This document shows, in pieces, positions 1 through 5,017 of a stretch of DNA of 5,639 nt. Made by a program: the position numbers and the translations under genes. The notes below the pieces were generated by a model that saw nothing but the letters and a program-made list of their open reading frames with translations, had not been told where the DNA came from and did not search any database. The first letter of the stretch is position 1, and every line of letters begins with the position of its first letter. This DNA comes from an uncultured Pseudomonadota bacterium (GTDB lineage: Bacteria > Pseudomonadota > Gammaproteobacteria > Burkholderiales > Methylophilaceae), in NCBI GenBank assembly GCA_903860085.1, contig CAIOPD010000021.1:1-5639 (forward strand), read 5' to 3'.

Positions 1-243
1 CCAGAAAAATTAAAAGAACTAGGCGTTTCTAGCTGGTCAATCTGGGATTGTGCACCATCAAAATTCCCATTAGATTTTGGCATGACAGAAAGCGCTTACG
101 TGCTTGAAGGCGAAATCCATGTAACGCCACAAGGCGGCGAAAAAGTGGTCATTAAAGCTGGTGATTTTGTGGTATTCCCTAAAGGCATGAAGTCGAACTG
201 GGAAGTCGTTACTCAATTGAAAAAGCATTACAAACACAGTTAG
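1..243 (+). CDS. Small cupin-domain protein (Cupin_3/DUF861-like), 5' end missing
   Basis: The open frame enters at base 1 and ends at TAG 241-243, leaving 80 residues. The visible protein is one small beta-barrel domain. It has the pattern of the Cupin_3 (DUF861) group: a W-x-I-W-x-C stretch near the start, then ESAYVLEGEIHVTP (cupin motif 1 region), then the turn KAGDFVVFPKGMKSNWEV (motif 2 region), and a short KKHYKHS tail. The usual metal-binding histidines of classical cupins are largely absent, as is common in this group, so a catalytic role cannot be assigned. Stand-alone members are about 85-115 residues, so probably only a few to about 30 N-terminal residues lie outside the window. 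The gene converges on glnD and shares its terminator. Nothing here links it functionally to glnD or map. The fold assignment is fairly safe; the function is unknown. Confidence 0.85.
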   Translation, partial: PEKLKELGVSSWSIWDCAPSKFPLDFGMTESAYVLEGEIHVTPQGGEKVVIKAGDFVVFPKGMKSNWEVVTQLKKHYKHS

Positions 244-248
244 TTATT

Positions 249-286
249 AGCGTTCTGTCATCTAGGGATGGCATGAATGTTACGCT
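249..286 (+). other. Imperfect hairpin in the 3' untranslated region of the cupin gene
   Basis: An outer stem AGCGT/ACGCT (249-253 with 282-286) encloses an inner stem of 7 pairs including one G-U (256-262 with 267-273), capped by the tetraloop UAGG. It lies between the cupin stop codon and the terminator. It could stabilise the mRNA 3' end or be incidental; no known element is recognised. Confidence 0.3.
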
Positions 287-289
287 GTT

Positions 290-323
290 AAAAAAGCCTT
301 GATGAATCATCAAGGCTTTTTTT
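290..323. terminator. Bidirectional intrinsic terminator between the cupin gene and glnD
   Basis: A 9-bp perfect stem GCCTTGATG/CATCAAGGC (296-304 with 308-316) has a 3-nt loop. It is flanked by six A (290-295) and seven T (317-323), so it can terminate on either strand. It starts 46 nt after the cupin stop on the + strand. It is reached 25 nt after the glnD stop on the - strand. This is the classic arrangement for two convergent genes and marks the end of the map-glnD transcript. Confidence 0.92.
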
Positions 324-348
324 ATGCGCTTGCATTATTTTGCATTTG

Positions 349-3000
349 CTAGATTTCGTTATTAAGACTTTCCCTTAAAGCGTTGATGCGTGATTCACTC
401 AGCTTTTGTCCTTTTTTAGCCGAAATTAAAAACGTATCTTCAGCGCGATTACCAAGAGTATTGATTTTAGCGTTATGTAATTCAATTTCTTCAATTAAAA
501 AGCGATGCGCTAACGTAGCTAAGAGGCCAGGGCGGTCGTTAGCGGTAATCTCTAATTTGTGATTGTTGCTTTCTATTTCAGGACTAATTCTAATCTGTGC
601 TTGAATTGGCATATGTTTTACTTGGCGACTAATTCTGCCCTGAAGTGGGGATTCTAACGGACTATTTTCACCAATTTTTTGTGTCAATTCCACTTCAATA
701 AACTTTAATAATCCACTGTAGCTTACTGACTTACCTGATTGATCTAAAACAATAAAACTATCTAAAGCGTATGCGTGATTGGTCGTATAAATTTTAGCTT
801 CGACGATGCCATAACCCATGCGGTCAAAAAAGTTACAAATGCGAGCAAATAGATCATTTTGATCTTTTGTGTAAATCATGACCTGAATGCCGTCCCCACT
901 TGGGCTGAGCCTTGCTCGCACAATAGGCGTGATGCTATTAAGGTGCGGTGTAAGTAAGCGACTATGCCATACGATTTCATCGCTCTCATGCCGAACAAAG
1001 TAATTGGTGCCGAATTGCGCCCATAACGTTTGGTAAGAGTTGGTATTCAGGCCAAATTTATTAAGCTTTTCTGCGGCTTCTGTTTTGCGAGTAGCGATTG
1101 CTTGTTGCGTATAGAGGTTTTGATGTGCAGAGGAATGCAACAGCGCTTGTTTGCTTGCGTTGAACAGGTTTGCTAACAAGCGCGCTTTCCATTCATTCCA
1201 TACGGCTGGGCTGGTACCGCGAATATCCGCTACTGTTAGTAAATATAACGCTACCAAACGTCGTTCTGTCTGCGCAAATTGTGCAAATGCTTCAATGATG
1301 CTCGGGTCAGATAAGTCAGACTTTTGTGCAGTAGCCGACATTTTTAAATGAGATTCAACTAACCAGGCGACAAAGTCGCCATCAGCTTTAGATAATCCAT
1401 GCAATTTGCAGAACCTAAGGGCATCCACAGTCCCTAGCTCGGAGTGATCTCCTCCACGGCCTTTGGCAATATCATGGAATAGGGCAGCTAGATACAATAA
1501 GTGCGGAGCATCAAAGGCCCCAAAAAGCTGGCTACACAAAGGGAATTCGTGCTTGAGTTCTGGTTTTGAAAAGCGCCTTAAATTAGCCAGAACATTAAGG
1601 ATGTGCTCATCCACGGTGTAGACGTGAAACAAATCATGTTGCATTTGCCCAATAATTTTACCGAACGCGGGGATATAGCTACCTAAAATACCGTATCGAT
1701 TCATGGCGCGTAATGCGTGGTTAACGCCATTAGGCTGTGAAAGTATCTCTATAAAGCGTTTTTTATTTTGCGCATTTTGCCTAAAGTCACGATTTACAAG
1801 GCGTTTAACGCGCTTCAGGTTGCGTAGCAAGGTGGCACCCATGCCTGTAATTTCAGGGTGTTGTTGCAGTATGAGGAAAGCTTCAAAAATTGCGCTAGGA
1901 TGCTGTTGTAATAAGCTTGCAGTTTTTGCCTCCAGCCATTGATCATGTGCTTCAAAGTGCGCATTAATCGGTTTTATCACCGGCGGCGTTGCTGATAACT
2001 TTTGCTGCAGTAGCTTCAGCAAAATTTCATTGATTAATCGCACGAACTTAACGCTACGGTAATAGCTCTGCATTAGTTGTTCACTGGCTCGCTTGCTTTG
2101 GGTGTTGACGTAGCCTAAGTCGGCAGCCAATTCGTTCTGGTAATCAAATAGCAGGCGGTCTTCACGGCGGTCACTTAAAAAATGCAAGTGTATCCGAAGT
2201 ATTTGTAGGTTTTTTTCATGCTGGCGGATCTGACGTACTTCAAGTGCTGAAATGATGTTTTGCTTAGCTAATATGGTCCAAGTGTTGCTTTGGGCATGAT
2301 GGCCATCCTGTCCCATCATTAAACTACTAGTAAGCCAGGCAATCATATGCAAATCGCGTAATCCACCTGGACTTTCTTTGATATTGGGTTCTAAGTTGTA
2401 AGCTGTATCATTGAATTTTGCATGACGATTGTCTTGCTCTTGAAGTTTTGCTGCAAAAAAAGCTGGTACATTAAGTGTGCGCGCAATTTCAGTAACGAAG
2501 TTGCCGTAAGCATCATCGTCGCCAGTGAGGAGGCGAGATTCAATGAGGTTGGTTTGAACGGTGATGTCTTTTTGCGCTTCAGTCACGCACTCTTTAAGAT
2601 TGCGAACGCTATGACCAACAGATAGCCCTATATCCCACAACATGCCGATTAGCGTTTCGACTTGACGGTTGTAATGATTATCTTCGCCATCGTGTTCAGG
2701 GAGTAGGATTAGCAAGTCAATATCGGAATGTGGGTACAATTCACCACGCCCATAACCACCTACCGCAATTAAGCAGCAGTGGCTATCAAACTGCATTTTC
2801 GCCCACACCTTAACTAATAGACTGTCTATTAGTTGGCAGTGCTGTTTAAATAAGTAGTGTGTACTTGGGTGTAGGCTGAAATCAGCTCTTAATGTATAAA
2901 AGCCATCTTTTAGTTGCTGACGCCATGCCGCAATATCGCTCGTGTCGTTATTGATACCTACTAGTGGATGCGGTGAAGCATTCTCTGACGACATATTCAT
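349..3000 (-). CDS. glnD: Bifunctional PII uridylyltransferase/uridylyl-removing enzyme
   Basis: GlnD is the cytoplasmic glutamine sensor of nitrogen control. It adds UMP to PII proteins (GlnB/GlnK) when glutamine is low and removes it when glutamine is high, which feeds into glutamine synthetase adenylylation and NtrB/NtrC. At 883 residues it is close to the E. coli protein (890). The nucleotidyltransferase motif GGYGRGELYPHSDID is at 81-95, with metal-binding Asp93 and Asp95. The conserved ESPGGLRDLH stretch follows at 209-218. The HD domain spans about 460-600, with His466, His509-Asp510, His519, His551 and ADIRGTSP from 591, so UMP removal should be intact. Two ACT domains (about 702-775 and 810-883; RPGLL at 823-827) are the expected glutamine-sensing part. 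The start ATG has GGAG at 3016-3013, 12 nt upstream, rather far; Met3 (2994) is an alternative. It lies 42 nt behind map with no terminator between, so co-transcription is likely. Confidence 0.97.
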   Translation of the reverse strand: MNMSSENASPHPLVGINNDTSDIAAWRQQLKDGFYTLRADFSLHPSTHYLFKQHCQLIDSLLVKVWAKMQFDSHCCLIAVGGYGRGELYPHSDIDLLILLPEHDGEDNHYNRQVETLIGMLWDIGLSVGHSVRNLKECVTEAQKDITVQTNLIESRLLTGDDDAYGNFVTEIARTLNVPAFFAAKLQEQDNRHAKFNDTAYNLEPNIKESPGGLRDLHMIAWLTSSLMMGQDGHHAQSNTWTILAKQNIISALEVRQIRQHEKNLQILRIHLHFLSDRREDRLLFDYQNELAADLGYVNTQSKRASEQLMQSYYRSVKFVRLINEILLKLLQQKLSATPPVIKPINAHFEAHDQWLEAKTASLLQQHPSAIFEAFLILQQHPEITGMGATLLRNLKRVKRLVNRDFRQNAQNKKRFIEILSQPNGVNHALRAMNRYGILGSYIPAFGKIIGQMQHDLFHVYTVDEHILNVLANLRRFSKPELKHEFPLCSQLFGAFDAPHLLYLAALFHDIAKGRGGDHSELGTVDALRFCKLHGLSKADGDFVAWLVESHLKMSATAQKSDLSDPSIIEAFAQFAQTERRLVALYLLTVADIRGTSPAVWNEWKARLLANLFNASKQALLHSSAHQNLYTQQAIATRKTEAAEKLNKFGLNTNSYQTLWAQFGTNYFVRHESDEIVWHSRLLTPHLNSITPIVRARLSPSGDGIQVMIYTKDQNDLFARICNFFDRMGYGIVEAKIYTTNHAYALDSFIVLDQSGKSVSYSGLLKFIEVELTQKIGENSPLESPLQGRISRQVKHMPIQAQIRISPEIESNNHKLEITANDRPGLLATLAHRFLIEEIELHNAKINTLGNRAEDTFLISAKKGQKLSESRINALRESLNNEI

Positions 3001-3012
3001 TATTACTTATTG

Positions 3013-3016
3013 CTCC
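3013..3016 (-). promoter_or_regulatory. Ribosome binding site of glnD (long spacing)
   Basis: GGAG on the - strand is the only good Shine-Dalgarno match in the map-glnD gap. It is 12 nt from the annotated ATG and 18 nt from Met3, so it favours the longer start. The spacing is longer than the usual 5-9 nt, which suggests modest translation, in keeping with a low-abundance regulatory enzyme. Confidence 0.5.
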
Positions 3017-3042
3017 ACTACGTCATTTGTTTAGTAGCTGAA

Positions 3043-3849
3043 TTACGGTTTTTGCACAAAATTCGGAATTGCAGGCGAACCGCTAGACAAGGTCATTACC
3101 TCAAAGCCAGTTTCCGTGACCAATAGCGTGTGTTCCCATTGCGCGGATAGGCTGCGATCTTTAGTGACGATGGTCCAACCATCAGACATCTGTCTAATGT
3201 CACGTTTTCCAGCGTTAATCATAGGTTCTATGGTGAACATCATCCCTGCCTGCAATGTGAGGCCGGCACCAGCTTTTCCGTAATGGAGCACTTGAGGATC
3301 TTCATGAAACACTTTTCCGATGCCATGTCCGCAGAACTCACGTACTACGCTATAGCCGCTTTTTTCGGCAAAGGTTTGAATGGTGTGACCAATATCACCA
3401 AGCGTTGCGCCTGCTTTAACCTTGTTGATCCCAAGCCACATTGCTTGGTAGGTGATCTCGCACAGACGCTTAGCTTGTGCTGAAGGGTCGCCAACATAAA
3501 ACATACGACTGGTATCGCCATGGTAGCCGTCTTTAATCACTGTAATGTCAATATTGACAATGTCCCCATTTTTAAGCATCTTCTCGCTAGGCACGCCGTG
3601 ACAAATTTGCTGGTTAATGGAAGTGCAAATTGACTTAGGATAGGGTGTATGGCCATCGGGTGCGTAGTTAAGTGGTGCTGGAATGGCATTTTGTACGTCA
3701 ACGATATAATCGTGACACAGCTTATCTAGCTGCTCAGTTGTTACGCCATGGACGACGAATGGGGTAATATAATCAAGCACTTCTGAAGCAAGCCTACCAG
3801 CGATGCGCATTTTTTCAATATCGTGTTGGTTTTTAATTGAGATTGCCAT
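3043..3849 (-). CDS. map: Type I methionine aminopeptidase
   Basis: Map removes the initiator methionine from nascent proteins when the second residue is small; it is an essential dinuclear-metal enzyme of the pita-bread fold. The 268 residues match the family length (E. coli 264). All five metal ligands are visible: Asp101 and Asp112 (DITVIKDGYHGDTS), His175 (EFCGHGIGKVFHEDP), Glu208 (MFTIEPMI) and Glu239 (QWEHTLLV). The substrate-site His84 (QICHGVPS) and His182 are also present. There is no N-terminal zinc-binding or SH3-binding extension, so this is the short bacterial type Ia form. The start is secure: ATG 3849 is preceded by an in-frame TAA at 3861-3859 with no start codon between. The Shine-Dalgarno is weak (at best TAAG close to the ATG). 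It is the first gene of a probable map-glnD operon and diverges from rpsB, as in E. coli. Confidence 0.97.
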   Translation of the reverse strand: MAISIKNQHDIEKMRIAGRLASEVLDYITPFVVHGVTTEQLDKLCHDYIVDVQNAIPAPLNYAPDGHTPYPKSICTSINQQICHGVPSEKMLKNGDIVNIDITVIKDGYHGDTSRMFYVGDPSAQAKRLCEITYQAMWLGINKVKAGATLGDIGHTIQTFAEKSGYSVVREFCGHGIGKVFHEDPQVLHYGKAGAGLTLQAGMMFTIEPMINAGKRDIRQMSDGWTIVTKDRSLSAQWEHTLLVTETGFEVMTLSSGSPAIPNFVQKP

Positions 3850-3880
3850 GTGCTTAACTTAGATAATTAGATGATTATGC

Positions 3881-3910
3881 ATTTTAGCATAGGCAAGCGT
3901 TTGCTGATAA
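3881..3910 (-). promoter_or_regulatory. Predicted sigma-70 promoter of map-glnD (extended -10)
   Basis: On the - strand, TTATCA (3910-3905; 4 of 6 matches to TTGACA) lies 18 nt from TAAAAT (3886-3881). A TG one base before the -10 gives the extended form TGCTAAAAT. Transcription would start near 3874, leaving a leader of about 25 nt before the map ATG. The -10 is exactly flanked by TATGC and GCATA (3876-3880 and 3887-3891), a 5-bp inverted repeat. Predicted from sequence only. Confidence 0.6.
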
Positions 3911-3927
3911 ACGATGGCGCCAATCGT
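3911..3927. repeat. Interrupted dyad upstream of the map promoter
   Basis: ACGAT (3911-3915) and ATCGT (3923-3927) are inverted repeats around a central GGCGCC palindrome (3916-3921). The element abuts the predicted map -35 box on its upstream side, where an activator could sit. It matches no operator I recognise and could be chance. Confidence 0.3.
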
Positions 3928-3966
3928 CGTGTATATTTTGCTTAAAAATAGCGGCTTAATACTAGC

Positions 3967-3981
3967 TAACTCAATGAGTTA
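3967..3981. promoter_or_regulatory. Perfect 15-bp palindrome at the rpsB promoter, candidate operator
   Basis: TAACTCA-A-TGAGTTA is a perfect 7-1-7 dyad. It ends one base before the TG of the predicted rpsB extended -10, covering the place where a -35 box would normally be. It is suited to binding a dimeric transcription factor. No family is recognised from the motif, and whether it serves rpsB, map or neither is inference. Confidence 0.4.
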
Positions 3982-3982
3982 A

Positions 3983-3997
3983 TGGTAATATTCGCGC
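3983..3997 (+). promoter_or_regulatory. Predicted rpsB-tsf promoter: extended -10 with GC-rich discriminator
   Basis: TG (3983-3984), one base, then TAATAT (3986-3991) form an extended -10. It is followed by TCGCGC (3992-3997), a GC-rich discriminator of the kind found at stringently controlled ribosomal promoters. No convincing -35 lies 16-19 nt upstream, which extended -10 promoters can tolerate. The predicted start is about 3996-3999, exactly where the first leader hairpin begins, giving a leader of about 148 nt. The agreement between promoter and hairpin position is the main support. Confidence 0.6.
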
Positions 3998-4015
3998 TCT
4001 GCAATTTAGCAGAGC
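3996..4015 (+). other. Leader hairpin 1 at the predicted rpsB transcript start
   Basis: A perfect 7-bp stem GCTCTGC/GCAGAGC has a 6-nt loop (AATTTA). It starts within a base or two of the predicted transcription start, so it would put the 5' end of the mRNA into a stem and could protect it from 5'-end-dependent decay. The stem also includes the end of the promoter discriminator. Confidence 0.65.
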
Positions 4016-4036
4016 TATGTAATAAAAATTTACATA
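4016..4036 (+). other. Leader hairpin 2, abutting hairpin 1
   Basis: A perfect 7-bp stem TATGTAA/TTACATA has a 7-nt A-rich loop and starts on the base right after hairpin 1, so the two helices could stack. Its 3' strand (4033-4036) is also part of the long-range stem 4033-4040/4107-4114, so the two cannot form together. This makes it a candidate switching helix. Confidence 0.5.
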
Positions 4037-4058
4037 CAACCCAATCAAGGGTGCTTAA

Positions 4059-4080
4059 AGTTTAAGGTCTGTAGTTTAAG
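4059..4080 (+). repeat. Direct repeat AGTTTAAG in the rpsB leader
   Basis: AGTTTAAG occurs at 4059-4066 and again at 4073-4080, a 14-nt period, each followed by a similar CTGTA-ending stretch. Both copies can pair with TAAACT at 4087-4092, so the internal leader hairpin has two alternative registers. The second copy gives the longer 7-bp stem. Confidence 0.5.
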
Positions 4081-4132
4081 TGACTGTAAACTAAAGTGTT
4101 TTTGGTGTTGTATGAATTCATAACCCTTTAGA

Positions 4133-4139
4133 AAAGAGA
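4133..4139 (+). promoter_or_regulatory. Ribosome binding site of rpsB
   Basis: The purine run AAAGAGA, partly complementary to the 16S 3' end, ends 6 nt before ATG 4146. It is not a consensus AGGAGG, and the proposed leader pseudoknot ends 4 nt upstream at 4128. Its accessibility could therefore depend on the leader fold. Confidence 0.55.
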
Positions 4140-4145
4140 ATCATT

Positions 4146-4892
4146 ATGTCAGTCACCATGCGTGATATGTTGGAAGCTGGAGTTCACTTTGGCCACCAAA
4201 CTCGTTATTGGAATCCTAAAATGGCACCGTTTATTTTCGGTGATCGCAATAAGATTCATATCGTCAATCTAGAAAAAACTTTACCAATGTTTGAAGATGC
4301 TGTTAAGCATGTGCGCTCATTAGCTGCAAACAAAGGTCGCATTCTGTTCGTTGGTACTAAACGTCAAGCCCGTGACATCGTTAAAGAAGAAGCTTCACGC
4401 GCTGGCTGTTCATATGTTAATCACCGTTGGTTAGGTGGCATGTTGACCAATTTTAAAACTGTTAAACAATCAATCAAACGTCTACAAGACTTTGAAGCAA
4501 TGTTACTTGACGGTAGCTTAGAAAAATTCGGTAAAAAAGAAGCATTAGGCTACAAGCGTGAAATTGAAAAATTAGAGCGTTCAATTGGCGGCATTAAAGA
4601 AATGGGCGGTTTACCAGACGCTATTTTCATTATTGACGTTGGTCATGAAAGCGGTGCGATTACTGAAGCGGCTAAATTAGGCATTCCAGTAATTGGTATC
4701 GTGGATACTAACAACTCACCAGACGGCGTAGCTTATGTCATTCCTGGTAACGATGACTCTTCACGTGCAATTCGTTTATATGCACGCGGTATTGCTGATG
4801 CTGTTTTAGAAGGCCGTAATTCAGTAATCACAGAAATCGTTAAATCAGCGGCTGAAGAGCCAGTAGAAGCAGCAGAAGCTGCTGCTGAGTAA
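4146..4892 (+). CDS. rpsB: 30S ribosomal protein S2
   Basis: S2 is an essential protein of the small subunit, bound late in assembly between head and body, near S1 and the mRNA exit side. The product is 248 residues (E. coli 241). The N-terminal signature [19 protein letters not shown] is at 8-26. The helical hairpin (coiled-coil) region falls at about 105-150. The second signature [25 protein letters not shown] is at 157-181, followed by the conserved [24 protein letters not shown]. The tail after about 234 is Ala/Glu rich, as in many S2 proteins. The start is set by the immediate MSVTMRDML context and by AAAGAGA upstream. It is the first gene of the rpsB-tsf operon; the structured leader suggests feedback control by S2 itself. 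Confidence 0.98.
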   Translation: MSVTMRDMLEAGVHFGHQTRYWNPKMAPFIFGDRNKIHIVNLEKTLPMFEDAVKHVRSLAANKGRILFVGTKRQARDIVKEEASRAGCSYVNHRWLGGMLTNFKTVKQSIKRLQDFEAMLLDGSLEKFGKKEALGYKREIEKLERSIGGIKEMGGLPDAIFIIDVGHESGAITEAAKLGIPVIGIVDTNNSPDGVAYVIPGNDDSSRAIRLYARGIADAVLEGRNSVITEIVKSAAEEPVEAAEAAAE

Positions 4893-4904
4893 TTGCTGTT
4901 AAAT

Positions 4905-4935
4905 AAAAAGGGGCTTAGTGCCCCTTTTTATTTTT
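4905..4935 (+). terminator. Intrinsic terminator/attenuator between rpsB and tsf
   Basis: The stem GGGGC/GCCCC (4910-4914 with 4920-4924) is extended by AAAAA/TTTTT (4905-4909 with 4925-4929), with loop TTAGT. A single A and five more T follow. It starts 12 nt after the rpsB stop and lies inside the operon. It probably reduces read-through so that tsf is made at a different level from rpsB. The symmetric A and T runs would also terminate on the other strand, where no gene is seen. Confidence 0.88.
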
Positions 4936-4950
4936 AGAGTCACTAAAAAT
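4930..4950 (+). other. AT-rich hairpin overlapping the terminator T-tract
   Basis: ATTTTTAG/CTAAAAAT (4930-4937 with 4943-4950) is a perfect 8-bp inverted repeat with loop AGTCA. Its left arm is the distal half of the T-tract of the preceding terminator. In read-through RNA it would form a 3'-adjacent helix. It is weak thermodynamically and may be incidental. Confidence 0.35.
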
Positions 4951-4969
4951 ATCAACAATAGAATCAATT

Positions 4970-4990
4970 CATTAAATAGATTATTTAATG
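4970..4990 (+). other. AT-rich hairpin upstream of tsf
   Basis: CATTAAAT/ATTTAATG (4970-4977 with 4983-4990) is an 8-bp inverted repeat, 9 bp if the A-T at 4978/4982 closes a 3-nt loop. It ends 16 nt before the tsf ribosome binding site. It could be an RNA processing site between the two cistrons, or a DNA dyad at a weak internal promoter; neither is proven. I see no convincing separate tsf promoter here. Confidence 0.35.
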
Positions 4991-5006
4991 TAATTTATAG
5001 AATTAT

Positions 5007-5011
5007 AGGAG
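5007..5011 (+). promoter_or_regulatory. Ribosome binding site of tsf
   Basis: AGGAG, 6 nt before ATG 5018, is the strongest Shine-Dalgarno sequence in the window and fixes the tsf start. It is clearly better than that of rpsB, which may offset loss of transcripts at the intergenic terminator. Confidence 0.85.
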
Positions 5012-5017
5012 CTTAAA

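Larger units (their letters stand above)
3996..4145 (+). promoter_or_regulatory. Structured rpsB 5' leader, probable S2 autoregulatory RNA
   Basis: About 150 nt of untranslated leader are full of complementary segments. Hairpin 1 is GCTCTGC/GCAGAGC (3996-4002 with 4009-4015). Hairpin 2 is TATGTAA/TTACATA (4016-4022 with 4030-4036). A small stem ACCC/GGGT uses 4039-4042 with 4049-4052. A further hairpin is TAGTTTA/TAAACTA (4072-4078 with 4087-4093). Competing with these are a long-range 8-bp stem CATACAAC/GTTGTATG (4033-4040 with 4107-4114) and AAGGGT/ACCCTT (4047-4052 with 4123-4128). Those last two cross, so together they form a pseudoknot ending 4 nt before the ribosome binding site. In E. 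coli, S2 is known to repress rpsB-tsf through the rpsB leader (enterobacterial t44 RNA). By position and length this leader is the likely counterpart, but common descent and S2 binding are inferred. Confidence 0.6.

Noticed and set aside
1703..1942. Short + strand open frames inside glnD (also 1151-1351 and 2422-2625) and inside map (3283-3483)
   Set aside because: All are antisense to intact, conserved coding sequence; their Cys- and Arg-rich composition is typical of antisense shadows, and none has a convincing start context.
2992..2994. Met3 as the true start of glnD
   Set aside because: It would lie 18 nt from the only GGAG, worse than the 12 nt of the first ATG; kept as a minor alternative only.
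3938..3965. Alternative rpsB promoter TTGCTT with 16 nt to TACTAG
   Set aside because: The -10 matches only 3 of 6 consensus bases, lacks an extended TG, and would start upstream of hairpin 1. The site at 3983-3997 fits better, although a second weak promoter cannot be ruled out.
4868..4886. Perfect 8-bp inverted repeat AGCAGCAG/CTGCTGCT at the end of rpsB
   Set aside because: It lies within the Ala/Glu-rich tail, where repeated GCA, GAA and GCT codons make such pairs likely. There is no T-tract, and a better terminator follows.
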